From NCBI RefSeq assembly GCF_007858255.1, contig NZ_VFEU01000033.1, positions 1 to 54,631 on the forward strand: a stretch of 54,631 bases of DNA. Reading direction: 5' to 3'. Shown one piece after another: positions 33,055 through 43,300 of this stretch. The notes under the pieces were generated by a model. That model was not told the DNA's origin. It worked only from the letters and a program-made list of their open reading frames with translations, and did no database searches. Both the position numbers and the translations under genes were made by a program. The first letter of the stretch is position 1, and each line of letters starts with the position of its first letter. The DNA comes from Pseudomonas rhodesiae (GTDB lineage Bacteria; Pseudomonadota; Gammaproteobacteria; Pseudomonadales; Pseudomonadaceae).

Positions 33055-34277
33055 TTGAAAAACAACAACCCATATTACACGCTGTCAATATTTATGAATC
33101 TGGATGTCCAGAGAGGCTTATTTGTACTCTATCTTTTGCAACTCGGTATAACCCAAGGACAAATAGGCATTCTTCAGTCTTTTTTATTCTTTTCTTGTGT
33201 AGCCTTGGAAATACCATCCGGTCTACTTGCAGATCGCTACGGACGTAAACACTCTCTAATACTTGGTTTTTTGGGATTATTCATAAGCGGAATTGGATTT
33301 TTATTGTTCTCCGATTTTATTCCTTTCGCGTTTATCTTTTGCCTCTTCGGCGCCAGTATTGCTATGGGCTCCGGTGCGGACAGAGCGTTGTTATATGACA
33401 ATCTACTGGCCGAAAATAGAACAGAGGAATACCCAAGGATAATATCCCGCGCCCGTGCTATCGGTGCAGTTTCATTAGGCTTATCCATGCTTCTTGGCGG
33501 CGCCTTGCAAGAGGCTATGTCGTGGAACTGCGTTTATATATTTTTGCGATATCCAAACTTATTGGAGCCATCATGGTTTCATTCATGACCGAAAAAAATC
33601 CTCTTTCCACCTCCCTCAATCCCAGTGCAAAAAGTAGGGTGCCCAATAGGGAAGCAGAAGGCGTTTTCAATTCACTGGTACGCTTTTTCCGCTCAAAAAA
33701 CGGCGCTTTCCTTATACCCTTGTTCATTGGGTTCGCTTTATTTGAGCTTTCAACCGTACCTTTATTTATCTACGGCCAACCTTTTTTCTCGCTGCAAGGC
33801 TTAGATGTCACTTTGATTGCTGGAATATATGCTGCAGTAGAAGCCATATCGGCTGTAGTGTTTATGGTTGCGGGTTATGTTTGCTCAAGATTTTCTCTCG
33901 GCATTGTTGCATTCAGCACAACATTTATTATCACCCTACTTCTTTTAATCTTATCAATGGACATCGGCGTGAATGCCTCAGCAGCAAGTTTCCTCCTGAT
34001 AATGTCGCTCCCCGCCATCTATGAAACGTCATATGAAACATATATTCACGATAATGTCGATTCCCGCATCCGAGCCTCATGCCTGTCCGCTGCAAATTTA
34101 GTCAATTCGGTTATTATCGGCGCCTCCTACACTGTCTTCGGAGGATTAGTTGATAGATACGGCTTTTCGTCGACTTTGGTTATTGTTGCAGTCTTCTGCC
34201 TTATTGGCTTATTGGGTGTTATCACGACGCTACTGTTAGCGCGCACAAAAAAGCCGTCAATAAAGCAAGAAGCTTGA
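33055..34277 (+). pseudogene. MFS transporter split by a frameshift
   Basis: Two overlapping frames together encode one major facilitator protein of about 405 residues. Frame one (33055-33588) carries TM1-5, including the MFS signature GLLADRYGRKHSLI. Frame two continues with AISKLIGAIMVSFMTEKNP and carries TM6-12 to the stop at 34277. The phases join in a T5 run at about 33541-33545, where one base has been lost or gained. The first frame has only a TTG start (33055) with a weak GGAA. It may be a true pseudogene, a sequencing error in a homopolymer or a phase-variable gene. The substrate is unknown. Confidence 0.82.
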
Positions 34278-34377
34278 GCTTTATATTCCAGAAACTTACC
34301 AGACAATATTTAACAGTGATGCAGGCAAGCGGGGACATGTAGTTTTAAACGTTTCTCTACGTCCGCCCCCATCTTTG

Positions 34378-34902
34378 CTACTTGAATGCCCTGATCTGTT
34401 GGTCTACGTGCGCACGCATCGGAATATTAACCTTCGACGCGGCCCTGTCGGCGATCTCCACGACTGTCCACCCATAGGGTTGCGACACGTAATAGGTCAA
34501 CTCGCCATCACTGTTGAAGAGTTCATGACGTCCTTGGGTGTCGGGCGCCAGCCGTGCCTCGTGCATAAGCGGTATCAACGGCTTGATTCGTTCGGGGTCG
34601 GTGATATCGAAATTGATGCTCAGTTGCTTGAGCCGGTCTGCCTCGTCGAAATAGGCCGCTACGGTATGGATCGGTACATCCTTTAAAAGATACGGACGGG
34701 ACGGTTCGCGCGCGCGGTAGTAAGGCATAGGCACCGGATAGGAGAGGTTGTGTTCCAACTCCACCGAAGGGAAGTGACGATGCAGGATGTCCATGACCTG
34801 CTGGCGCGGCATGCCCAGCGTGAAATCACCGATCCCCAACTGCGCCCAACTGCTCAGCGGGAAAAGCGCGCAGCAAATCAACCATAACCATGACGTGCGC
34901 AT
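34378..34902 (-). CDS. Periplasmic hypothetical protein (174 aa)
   Basis: The 174-residue protein starts with a signal peptide (RTSWLWLICCALFPLSSWAQ). The mature part begins LGIGDFTLGMPRQQVMDIL, a pattern common in small periplasmic proteins whose first helix follows a GxxxxxGMxxxxV motif. Further on are HTVAAYFDEADRLKQLSINF and TYYVSQPYGWTVVEI. I cannot assign a function. It lies 27 bp downstream of the AraC-type regulator gene on the same strand and may be co-transcribed with it. Confidence 0.82.
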   Translation of the reverse strand: MRTSWLWLICCALFPLSSWAQLGIGDFTLGMPRQQVMDILHRHFPSVELEHNLSYPVPMPYYRAREPSRPYLLKDVPIHTVAAYFDEADRLKQLSINFDITDPERIKPLIPLMHEARLAPDTQGRHELFNSDGELTYYVSQPYGWTVVEIADRAASKVNIPMRAHVDQQIRAFK

Positions 34903-34928
34903 TACCTATCTCCTTGTACGGCTGAACT

Positions 34929-35945
34929 TCAGCCAATATCGTTAAGTATCAAACTCCGATAATGCCCCGGATTCGACCCAGACCACTTGCGAAACGCCTT
35001 ATAGAAAGAACTCACATCCGCAAAGCCCAGCCGCACGGCAATTTCAGCAAAGCTGATCTGCGGTTCGGCCAGCCAGACAATTGCCAACTCCTTGCGCACG
35101 CTGTCTTTGAGGCCCTGGTATGTCTGCCCCTCCTCGGCCAGGCGACGACGCAAGGTGGATGCGGAGATGCACAGACTGGCGGCCAGGGCTTCGGTTTCCG
35201 GCCAGGTGTCGGGGGGCAGTTGGCGCAGGTCGTGTTTGATACGGGTGGCCAGGCTCTCGGGGTCGCGGTATTTGACCAGGATGTTCGCGGGAGCGTGGGC
35301 GAGGAAGCGCTGAAGCTCCTGGGGGCTGCGTTTGATCGGCAGGTCCAGGCAGTCGGCGGAGAAGATCATGCGCGTGCGTGGCCGGTTGAAGCGCAGGTTG
35401 TCGGAGAACATCACGCGGTAGTCGTCGCAGAAATCCGGCGGCGGGCAACGCAGTTCGATGGCCAGGATCGGAATGCGGCGCCCGGCCAGCCAACAGGCGA
35501 CGCCGTGCACGATCATCCAGTAGGTGAAATAGGTGAACGCCCGACGCGGCTCGGTCTCGGGCTCCAGCAGGACAATTTCTGCCAGGCTTTGTTGGCGCAC
35601 CAGCTGCGCGGGTAGATGCTCCAGCATCAGCGAGAGAAACCCCAGGCCGGTTTCCAGGCCGGCAGCCAATGTGGGTTGCGCCATGCAGGCGCGGCACAGA
35701 AACGCCAGGCTGCCTGACTTGAGCTTGCGTGGGTCCATACCGAAGAACTCGTCGTCCGAGCGCCTGGCCAGCAGCCGCCACAGCCGTGCATAGGTGGTGG
35801 CCGACACCCGTGCATCGGGCTGCGCCAGCAGCGCTGGGTCGATGCCAACCTTGGTCAGCACCTGTGCACTGGCCGCTCCGGGGGGGCAGCTTTGCAGCAG
35901 CGCTTCGCGCACAAGGTGCAGGGAGATGGTGTCTTTTTCGGACAT
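34929..35945 (-). CDS. AraC-family transcriptional regulator
   Basis: This 338-residue regulator has the AraC_arabinose_bd-type N-terminal ligand domain (residues 20-200, e.g. GIDPALLAQPDARVSATTYARLW and FFGMDPRKLKSGSLAFLC). The C-terminal double helix-turn-helix (residues 235-335) reads LAASLCISASTLRRRLAEEG and FAEIAVRLGFADVSSFYKAFRKWSGSNPGHYR. Members of this group (OruR, ArgR-like, ArcR) respond to small metabolites. The gene is divergent from the efe operon across a 170-bp gap, but the efe genes have a Fur box of their own. Its target is unknown. Confidence 0.93.
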   Translation of the reverse strand: MSEKDTISLHLVREALLQSCPPGAASAQVLTKVGIDPALLAQPDARVSATTYARLWRLLARRSDDEFFGMDPRKLKSGSLAFLCRACMAQPTLAAGLETGLGFLSLMLEHLPAQLVRQQSLAEIVLLEPETEPRRAFTYFTYWMIVHGVACWLAGRRIPILAIELRCPPPDFCDDYRVMFSDNLRFNRPRTRMIFSADCLDLPIKRSPQELQRFLAHAPANILVKYRDPESLATRIKHDLRQLPPDTWPETEALAASLCISASTLRRRLAEEGQTYQGLKDSVRKELAIVWLAEPQISFAEIAVRLGFADVSSFYKAFRKWSGSNPGHYRSLILNDIG

Positions 35946-36054
35946 GAGGCTTCAGGCGATCCGACAGCTGTTGAGGTGGCCTGCATCATAAGGGCCGCGA
36001 GGATTCGTCACCACCGTTCAGCGAGCGTTCAGCTAATGTCAATATTTGCTGTTT

Positions 36055-36073
36055 AGCAATGAGTATCATTATG
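36055..36073 (+). promoter_or_regulatory. Fur box before efeU
   Basis: AGCAATGAGTATCATTATG matches the 19-bp Fur consensus at 13 positions. It lies 41-59 bp before the efeU start codon, so iron repression of the operon is expected. Confidence 0.75.
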
Positions 36074-36113
36074 TTACAACTTAGCTTCCTATCTAGTTAC
36101 CTTGTGGTGCGCG

Positions 36114-36959
36114 ATGCTTGTCCCCTTTCTCATCATGCTGCGCGAAGGCATCGAAGCAGCGTTGATCGTTGGCATCATCGCCAGTTACCTGCAGCAGACC
36201 GGTCGTGGTCAATGGATGCCGGCGGTGTGGATCGGGGTTTTCCTCGCTGCGGCCCTGGCACTGCTGGTGGGCGGTGGTCTGGAATTGATGAGCGCCGAGT
36301 TTCCGCAGAAACAACAGGAGCTGTTTGAAGGCATCGTCGGCCTCGTCGCCGTAGGCATTCTCAGTTCCATGGTGTTCTGGATGCGCAAGGTGGCCCGCTC
36401 CATCAAGCATTCGTTGCATGCCTCCCTCGATCAGGCGCTGACCGGCTCGAAACACCAGGTCACCGCGCTGATCCTCATGGTGTTTTTCGCCGTGGCCCGT
36501 GAAGGTTTGGAGACGGTGTTTTTCCTGCTGGCGGTGTTCCAGCAGAGCGAAGGCCCTGGTGCGCCGATCGGTGCACTGCTCGGGCTGGTACTGGCGATCA
36601 TTGTGGGTTTCCTGATTTACACCGGCAGCATGCGCCTGAACCTGGCAGCGTTTTTCCGCTGGACCGGGCTGTTTATCCTGGTGGTCGCCGCTGGCATCCT
36701 CGCCAACTCGGTGCAGGCCCTGCATGAAGCCGGGGTGTGGAATCACCTGCAAACCGTGCTGTTCGATTTCAGCACTGCCTTGCCGATGGACAGCCCGCTC
36801 GGCTCGGTGCTCGCCGGCATGTTCGGTTATCAGGAAGCACCGACCGTGAGCACCCTGGGCGCCTATCTGATTTACCTGGTGGTGGCGCTGGTGATGTTCT
36901 TCCTGCCCGCCGCTGCGGCCAAACCGGTCGCCGCGCCCTCTTCCGTTTCCAGCCAGTAA
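36114..36959 (+). CDS. efeU: Ferrous iron permease EfeU (FTR1 family)
   Basis: This 281-residue inner-membrane permease moves iron into the cytosol. It has seven hydrophobic helices and both REXXE iron-binding motifs of FTR1 proteins: REGIE near residue 10 and REGLE in AVAREGLETVFFLL. It is the channel of the EfeUOB system, used for Fe2+ uptake at low pH and with oxygen. The ATG at 36114 begins directly with the first helix; an in-frame TTG at 36102 is less likely. efeO starts 10 bp after the stop. The Fur box upstream supports iron control. Confidence 0.95.
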   Translation: MLVPFLIMLREGIEAALIVGIIASYLQQTGRGQWMPAVWIGVFLAAALALLVGGGLELMSAEFPQKQQELFEGIVGLVAVGILSSMVFWMRKVARSIKHSLHASLDQALTGSKHQVTALILMVFFAVAREGLETVFFLLAVFQQSEGPGAPIGALLGLVLAIIVGFLIYTGSMRLNLAAFFRWTGLFILVVAAGILANSVQALHEAGVWNHLQTVLFDFSTALPMDSPLGSVLAGMFGYQEAPTVSTLGAYLIYLVVALVMFFLPAAAAKPVAAPSSVSSQ

Positions 36960-36969
36960 GGACCGTCTC

Positions 36970-38172
36970 TTGACCAACCCAACGCCTCAACCCGCCTCGC
37001 CACCCCGAGCCCTGCGCTGGGCGGTGGCCGGCTCGGTGGTCGTGATGATCGCCGCCGGCGGCCTGTTCTATTACGCTTCGCAACTGGCCGCCGCCAAGCG
37101 CCAGACCCACAGCAATGAAATTGCAGTGAGCATCCATGCCCACGCCTGCGAACCCAATGCGCTGACCGTGCCCGCCGGGCCGGCGAGTTTTCGGATCATC
37201 AACCGTTCCGACCGGGCGGTGGAATGGGAAATCCTCGACGGCGTGCTGGTGGTCGAGGAGCGCGAGAACATCGCCCCCGGCTTGAGCCAGGTGATCAATG
37301 CCAACCTGCAACCCGGCGACTACGCAATTACTTGCGGCCTGCTGAGCAATCCACGGGGCACTTTGCATGTAACGCCAACCGCCGAATCCGAAGCCCAGGC
37401 CAAAGCCAAGCCGTCGATGGTGGCCTTTATCGGCCCGCTGTCGGAGTTCCGGGTGTACTTGAGTAGCCAGGGCAGCGCGCTGATCAAGGCCGTAACCGCA
37501 CTGCAACAGGCCATCGACGCCGGCGACCTGACGCAGGCACAGGCGTTGTATGCCACCGCTCGCGTGGCCTATCAGGGTTTGGCCCCGGCCGCACAACGCA
37601 TGGCTGAACTCGATAATGCAATCAATGCGCGGGCCGATTATTTCGAAAAACGCGAACAAGACCCAGCCTTCAGCGGCTTCCATCGCATTGAGTACAGCCT
37701 GTTCCAGCAACGCAGCCTCGACGGCCTGGCGCCGGTAGCGCAGCGCCTGCTCAGTGACGTCACCACCCTCAAGCAGCAATTGCTGGCCCAGTCGCTGCCG
37801 CCCGAGCAATTGGTCGGCATCGTGGTGCGCAACCTCAACAGCCTGGCGGATGTACGGGCGCTCAGCGGTGAGGAGGAACGCTACAGCCATTTGGACCTGA
37901 ATGGCTTCGCCGCCAACCTGGCCGCCGCTCACAAGGTGGTCGAGCTGATGCGTCCACTGCTGGAAAAATCCGCCGCCGACCTGCTGCCCAAGGTCGATAA
38001 CGCCCTCGGCGCATTCGACAGTCAGTTGGACAGTTTGAAAGTCGACGGCCAGTACCGCCGCTACGACAGCGTCACCGACGGTCAGCGCAAGCAGATCGCT
38101 GACAAGGCCAAGGCTCTGGCCGCCGTACTCGATGGAATCGACCCCGCCCTCGGCCTATCCGGCCTGCAATGA
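36970..38172 (+). CDS. efeO: Iron uptake protein EfeO with cupredoxin and imelysin domains
   Basis: This 400-residue periplasmic protein is anchored by an N-terminal helix (RWAVAGSVVVMIAAGGLFYYA). Residues 45-135 form a cupredoxin-like domain (HAHACEPNALTVPAGPASFRIINRSDR, GDYAITCGLLSNPRG). The rest is the M75/imelysin domain with the HxxE metal motif (FHRIEYSL). It is thought to bind and oxidise or deliver iron to EfeU. The start is TTG at 36970, with AAGGA at 36958-36962 overlapping the efeU stop. Its 3' end lies 13 bp before efeB. Confidence 0.93.
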   Translation: MTNPTPQPASPPRALRWAVAGSVVVMIAAGGLFYYASQLAAAKRQTHSNEIAVSIHAHACEPNALTVPAGPASFRIINRSDRAVEWEILDGVLVVEERENIAPGLSQVINANLQPGDYAITCGLLSNPRGTLHVTPTAESEAQAKAKPSMVAFIGPLSEFRVYLSSQGSALIKAVTALQQAIDAGDLTQAQALYATARVAYQGLAPAAQRMAELDNAINARADYFEKREQDPAFSGFHRIEYSLFQQRSLDGLAPVAQRLLSDVTTLKQQLLAQSLPPEQLVGIVVRNLNSLADVRALSGEEERYSHLDLNGFAANLAAAHKVVELMRPLLEKSAADLLPKVDNALGAFDSQLDSLKVDGQYRRYDSVTDGQRKQIADKAKALAAVLDGIDPALGLSGLQ

Positions 38173-38185
38173 AGACAACCGCCCC

Positions 38186-39490
38186 ATGAGTGATTCAGAA
38201 CAGCTTAACCTTCAGCGTCGCCGTGTCCTGCTGGGCATGGCCGCCACTGGCGCGGCGATTGCCGGCAGCAGCTTGACCTGCCCGGCCATGGCCGCCGCTG
38301 CGGAACAAGTCACCACCGCGCCGCGCAGTGACAAGACCCAGGACCATCACGATTTTTACGGCCAGCATCAGACAGGCATCGTCACCCCGCGCCCGGCCTG
38401 CGGCATGCTGGTGGCCTTCGATGTATTGGCCAGCGATCGCCAAGACCTGGAACGCCTGTTCCGCACCCTGAACGAGCGTATCCATTTCCTGATGACCGGT
38501 GGCCCGGTGGCCCAAGTCGACCCGAAATTGCCACCCACCGATTCCGGGATTCTGGGCCCAGTGGTCACGCCGGATAACCTGACCATCACTGTGTCGGTGG
38601 GTGAATCGCTGTTCGACGAACGCTTCGGCCTCGCCGCCGCCAAGCCCAAGCGTCTGATCCGTATGGTGGGGTTTCCCAACGATGCGCTGGAGCCGGCGCA
38701 GTGCCATGGCGACCTCAGCCTGCAATTCAGCTCCAACACGCCGGACACCAATATCCACGCCCTGCGCGACATCGTGAAGAACTTGCCGGACTTGCTGCTG
38801 GTGCGCTGGAAACAGGAAGGCAGCGTGCCGCCCCAGGCCCCTGCCCGCCCCGGCGAGCCGGCGCAGAGCGCGCGTAACTTCCTGGGTTTCCGGGATGGTT
38901 CGGCCAACCCCGACTCCAATAACGACCAAACCATGAACCAGATCGTGTGGGTGCAGCCCGGTAGCGATGAACCGGCCTGGGCCGCCCATGGCAGTTACCA
39001 GGCGGTGCGCATCATCCGCAACTTCGTCGAACGCTGGGACCGCACGCCCCTGCAGGAACAAGAAAGCATCATCGGCCGCATCAAAACCACCGGCGCGCCG
39101 ATGGACGGCCACAAAGAAACCCAGGTGCCCGACTACAGCAAAGACCCGGAAGGCAAGCTGACCAAGCTCGATGCCCATATCCGCCTGGCCAACCCGCGCA
39201 CCCCGCAGACCCAGGCCAACCTGATCCTGCGCCGGCCCTTCAACTACTCCAACGGCGTCAATAAGAACGGTCAGTTGGACATGGGGCTGCTGTTCATCTG
39301 CTACCAGGCCGACCTGGAAAAAGGCTTTATCAGCGTACAGACCCGACTCAACGGCGAACCCCTGGAGGAATACCTCAAGCCGGTCGGCGGCGGGTATTTC
39401 TTCACCTTGCCGGGGGTCAGCGGGCCCCAGGATTTCCTCGGCCGCACGCTGCTGGCTGCCACGCACCCACGCACCTCTGCCAATACCTGA
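38186..39490 (+). CDS. efeB: Deferrochelatase/peroxidase EfeB (DyP-type, Tat-exported)
   Basis: This 434-residue dye-decolorising-type haem peroxidase works in the periplasm with EfeU and EfeO. A Tat signal (NLQRRRVLLGMAATGAA) precedes the mature protein. The DyP motif GFRDGSANPD (catalytic Asp in GXXDG) is intact, and the proximal haem His lies in the second half. It oxidises Fe2+ or releases iron from haem. ATG 38186 gives the proper Tat n-region; the frame open from 38132 is antiphase efeO. It is the third gene of the operon and 28 bp before efeM. Confidence 0.95.
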   Translation: MSDSEQLNLQRRRVLLGMAATGAAIAGSSLTCPAMAAAAEQVTTAPRSDKTQDHHDFYGQHQTGIVTPRPACGMLVAFDVLASDRQDLERLFRTLNERIHFLMTGGPVAQVDPKLPPTDSGILGPVVTPDNLTITVSVGESLFDERFGLAAAKPKRLIRMVGFPNDALEPAQCHGDLSLQFSSNTPDTNIHALRDIVKNLPDLLLVRWKQEGSVPPQAPARPGEPAQSARNFLGFRDGSANPDSNNDQTMNQIVWVQPGSDEPAWAAHGSYQAVRIIRNFVERWDRTPLQEQESIIGRIKTTGAPMDGHKETQVPDYSKDPEGKLTKLDAHIRLANPRTPQTQANLILRRPFNYSNGVNKNGQLDMGLLFICYQADLEKGFISVQTRLNGEPLEEYLKPVGGGYFFTLPGVSGPQDFLGRTLLAATHPRTSANT

Positions 39491-39518
39491 AACCCACCCC
39501 CACAGCGGAAACTGTCCC

Positions 39519-40337
39519 ATGAAGAAGTCGACTCTCGCGTTGTCGTTGTTGCTGCCCCTCTCGCCCCTGGCCGCCTTCGCCGCCACCGCACCGCTGGACC
39601 TGGTCGGGCCGGTGTCGGACTACAAGATTTATGTCACCGAAGAGATCGGTGAACTGGTGACCCAGACCCAGGCCTTTACCGACGCGATCAACAAAGGCGA
39701 CCTGGCCACCGCCAAGAAGCTCTATGCGCCTACCCGCGTGCACTATGAGTCCATCGAGCCGATTGCCGAGTTGTTCAGCGACCTCGACGCCTCCATCGAC
39801 TCCCGCGTCGACGACCACGAAAAAGGCGTAACCGCCGAAGACTTCACCGGCTTCCACCGCATCGAGTACGCGCTGTTCTCGCAGAACTCGACTCAGGGCC
39901 TGGAGACGCTGACCGCCAAGCTCAACACCGATGTCAATGACCTCAAGACCCGCGTGGACGGCCTGACCTTCCCGCCGGAAAAAGTCGTCGGCGGTGCCGC
40001 CGCGCTGTTGGAGGAAGTCGCCGCCACCAAGATCTCCGGCGAAGAAGATCGCTACAGCCACACCGACCTGTATGACTTCCAGGGCAATATCGACGGCGCG
40101 AAAAAAATCGTCGACCTGTTCCGCGGCCAGATCGAGAAGCAGGACAAGGCCTTCCTGGCCAAAGTCGATAAAAACTTCGCCACCGTGGACAAGGTGCTGG
40201 CCAAGTACAAAACCAAAGACGGCGGCTTCGAGACCTACGACAAGGTCAAGGACAGCGACCGTAAAGCGCTGGTGGGTCCGGTCAACACCCTCGCTGAAGA
40301 CCTGTCCATGCTGCGCGGCAAGCTGGGCCTGAACTGA
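39519..40337 (+). CDS. efeM: EfeM/EfeO-family imelysin lipo/periplasmic protein
   Basis: This 272-residue protein is exported (KKSTLALSLLLPLSPLAAFA) and consists of the M75 imelysin domain only: LVGPVSDYKIYVTEEI, GFHRIEYALF with the HxxE motif, and SGEEDRYSHTDLYDFQGNI. It lacks the cupredoxin domain of EfeO, which is the EfeM type found in many pseudomonads. It is the fourth gene of the efe operon and probably an extra periplasmic iron carrier. The two imelysin domains in the operon align well but are diverged, so the duplication is old. Confidence 0.93.
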   Translation: MKKSTLALSLLLPLSPLAAFAATAPLDLVGPVSDYKIYVTEEIGELVTQTQAFTDAINKGDLATAKKLYAPTRVHYESIEPIAELFSDLDASIDSRVDDHEKGVTAEDFTGFHRIEYALFSQNSTQGLETLTAKLNTDVNDLKTRVDGLTFPPEKVVGGAAALLEEVAATKISGEEDRYSHTDLYDFQGNIDGAKKIVDLFRGQIEKQDKAFLAKVDKNFATVDKVLAKYKTKDGGFETYDKVKDSDRKALVGPVNTLAEDLSMLRGKLGLN

Positions 40338-40347
40338 GGATCAGCAC

Positions 40348-43300
40348 TCACGGGGTGGCATCGGCGACAAACCCGCTCAGGGGCGTGCCAACCGGCCGCC
40401 CATTGAGCGGGTCCAAGGCATACCAGTGACCACCGTAGCGCACGCTTTGAACCTCGGCTCCTCGGTATACGCCTGTGCGGCTCCCCACGGGCGACTGAGC
40501 GCCGGGCTCCTGCCGGTCGACCTGCCCGGCCGCGATAATCAAGTAACTGCGCAGTTTTTCTTCGGCCGTGAGCAAGTGCGGAGCGACTTTGCTCGAACTC
40601 TTCGCTCCGTGCAGGATCAGCTTGTGCACGTTAAATACGCCTTTGGTCGCCGCCCGGATCATCTGCGGGTAGCCATCCAGCGGATTCAGCGCGGCATTGG
40701 CGAACAGCCCCGAATGCTTGAGAAAATCAAATGCGCGATCACTGAAGGTGGCCGCCGGTTTGACCCTGGCTGATGTCGACACCATGGGGCTTACCGCGGC
40801 GGTCAAACGCCTGGCAATCCCCTTCAAAGGCTTGAATGCCAGGGCTTTGGCTGAGCGTATCAACCCCCGCGCCGGGCCCGCTGCACCGATGGCCACCCCG
40901 ACGGTGTCCACCGCCAGGTTGGCCAAGCCGCTGCCGATATTGCCGGCTTTGAATTCCTGATAGGCACCGACAAAGGGCACGAAGCCCAGCAAAAAATTGT
41001 GCGCACGGGTGCGTGCTTCGCGACGGCGTTCCAACGGCACTTGTTCGGTCGCCCTTTGCAGCAAGGCGTCTGGAGACTCGTAGAAATTCCCCTGCGCGAT
41101 CGCCTCCACGATGCGCGCGGTTTTGCGCGAGCCGTAAGTGTTCGGCACATAGTTCTGCAGGGTGTAGCTGGCCGGTAAAGCGCTGGCGGCGAACGGCGTG
41201 CCCAGTTGCTCGATGATAATGGCCTCCGAGGCAACGTCCGACCTCGGTGCCGTTCCCAGGGTATAGGCGTCGGCATCGAACGGGACCGGCGTGCCACGGT
41301 TGACTGGCAAGTGCACATGACCATGCGGGGTGGGAAAGCGCTCGTGCTTGATCAGCCCCCCCAGTATCAGATCCTGTGGCAAGTCGGTGCGTCGCACGAC
41401 GTTGCCGTTGGCAAACAGCTCGTAATACGTGACTTGGTTGTTATGCTCCAGGCGCATCACCGTGCCTTGGCGACCGCGCTGTGCCAGCCTGCTGCTCGCC
41501 GTTTCGCGGGCCTGGGTGGTGCCGGTTTCCCCGCGTAAGGTGAACAGCTCGACAGTCCCGAGTTCCAGCGCCTGTCGATCCGCCAGCGGCAACTCGGCAA
41601 GCATCAGCTTCAAGCGGGTGGCATAGGCGTTCTGCAACGCGTGCCGATGCCGGTCGACCGCGCTCTTGAGCAGCCCATCCAATGCGGGCAAGCGCCGAAT
41701 ACGTTGATCCAACTGAGCGCGTGCCTCAGGGGAAGCCTGCGGGGCCTGGCCCTGCTGATAAGGGGTGCTGCCGCTTCGGTAAGTACCACGTAAATCGCTG
41801 CTCAGCGCCCACTTGCCCGGTGTCAGATCGCCGGTCATATACGCCTCAATGATCGGACGTGTCCTGGGTTCGCCCGACGCCATGTTGCGACGCTCCGAAG
41901 CCTCGGCGATGTGTACGGTCATGGCCTCCAGACCCGCCGGGGTAGTGTCCGGAAAGACCCGCAGCAGCTCCTTAATGGCCAGCGTCCTGCGGGTAGGCAG
42001 CTCGGCGCTCGCGTCGGTGAAGGCAAGGCTGGCCTCTTCGCGCTGTTTGAAGAACGCTTCGGAGGCGATCTGGATATCCGTACGAGAATATTCTCCATCG
42101 CTGCGCAAACGGACGACTCCATTGAGCACGCCCCAATCGGCCATGATTTTCAACGCTGACAATTGCATCAACTCGGCCTGGGCATCGCTGGTGGGGCCCA
42201 GCGTGGTGAGGTGGGTGACCTGCTCTTCATTCATCGCCCGGGACGTGCCGGGTGCATGTTGATCGGCCATCGCACAGCCCAGACGCAACTCCATCCAGGC
42301 CGGCGTACCGATGTGCACCGTGCCCGGCACATCTTTGACCAGAAATTCCGGTGCTGCCTGGGCCAAGCCCAGGTGTGCCGCCAGCACGGCCAACTTGGGG
42401 TCGACGCCCTTGTGCGCGATCAGATGCTGTTCGATGTCGCGGCGCACGGCATTGAATGTGCGCCCCATGTTCGCCGGTTGGTACACCGAATACCCGGCCA
42501 CATGCCCAGGCTTGTCCGTAGCGTCGATACCGGCGTGCAACTTGATCGCCGCCACCACCAACTGTTGGCACACCGTTTTGGGCAATTCATAGCCTGCGCC
42601 GCTCGCGCCAAACCAATTCAGCGCTCTGGCCAATTGCTCGCCAAACGCCAATGCCTCGGGGCTTTCAAGCAGCGCGGTCAAATGGGCCTGGGGGTCGGTG
42701 TGCAGTGCCTGTGGGGTGCTGTGCACCAGTGCACTGAAACCTCTGGCGCTGCTGCCGCCCAAGCGGGCTTGCGCCAGATCGTTCAGGGCGAGGCGATCTT
42801 CGGGCGTCAGGGTGCCGGGGGCCCACTCGCGGCGCATCAGGCCGTTGTAATCGCCGAGTGGCGGTGCCGGCGGCAAGTACGTACGCAACCACTGGATGAC
42901 ATTGCGGGTTTCGCCGGCAGTTGCCATCGAGCCCAGCCCCAGGTATTCGACCAGTTGGCGCACGTCATAGCGGGGAGTGGAATAAACCGCACCGCCCAAG
43001 GGTTCGCTGAGCCCGACCAACGCCTGGCGCTCTGCCTCCAGGGCGGGGTGCTGTTCGACATAACGGGTGAGATCGACCCAACCTCCCACTGGGCTCAGAC
43101 GCTCCAGCCTGCCCTCGGTTATCCGAAACGGCTTGCCGGGCCAGTCAAAGCCTTCACGTTCGAGCAGCGCCGTCATGTCCGGTTGCACCACCAGGCGCTG
43201 CAGACGCTCGCGGGCGGCCTGGCTGGCTTCGCCCAAGGTTAACGCCGGGCTCACTTCGCAGGGGTGTTCGGACCATTGCATGGGCGTGGCGTCAGGCCAA

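Noticed and set aside
32865..33248. 127-codon frame before and across the MFS gene
   Set aside because: No ribosome binding site and out of phase with the clear MFS reading frame.
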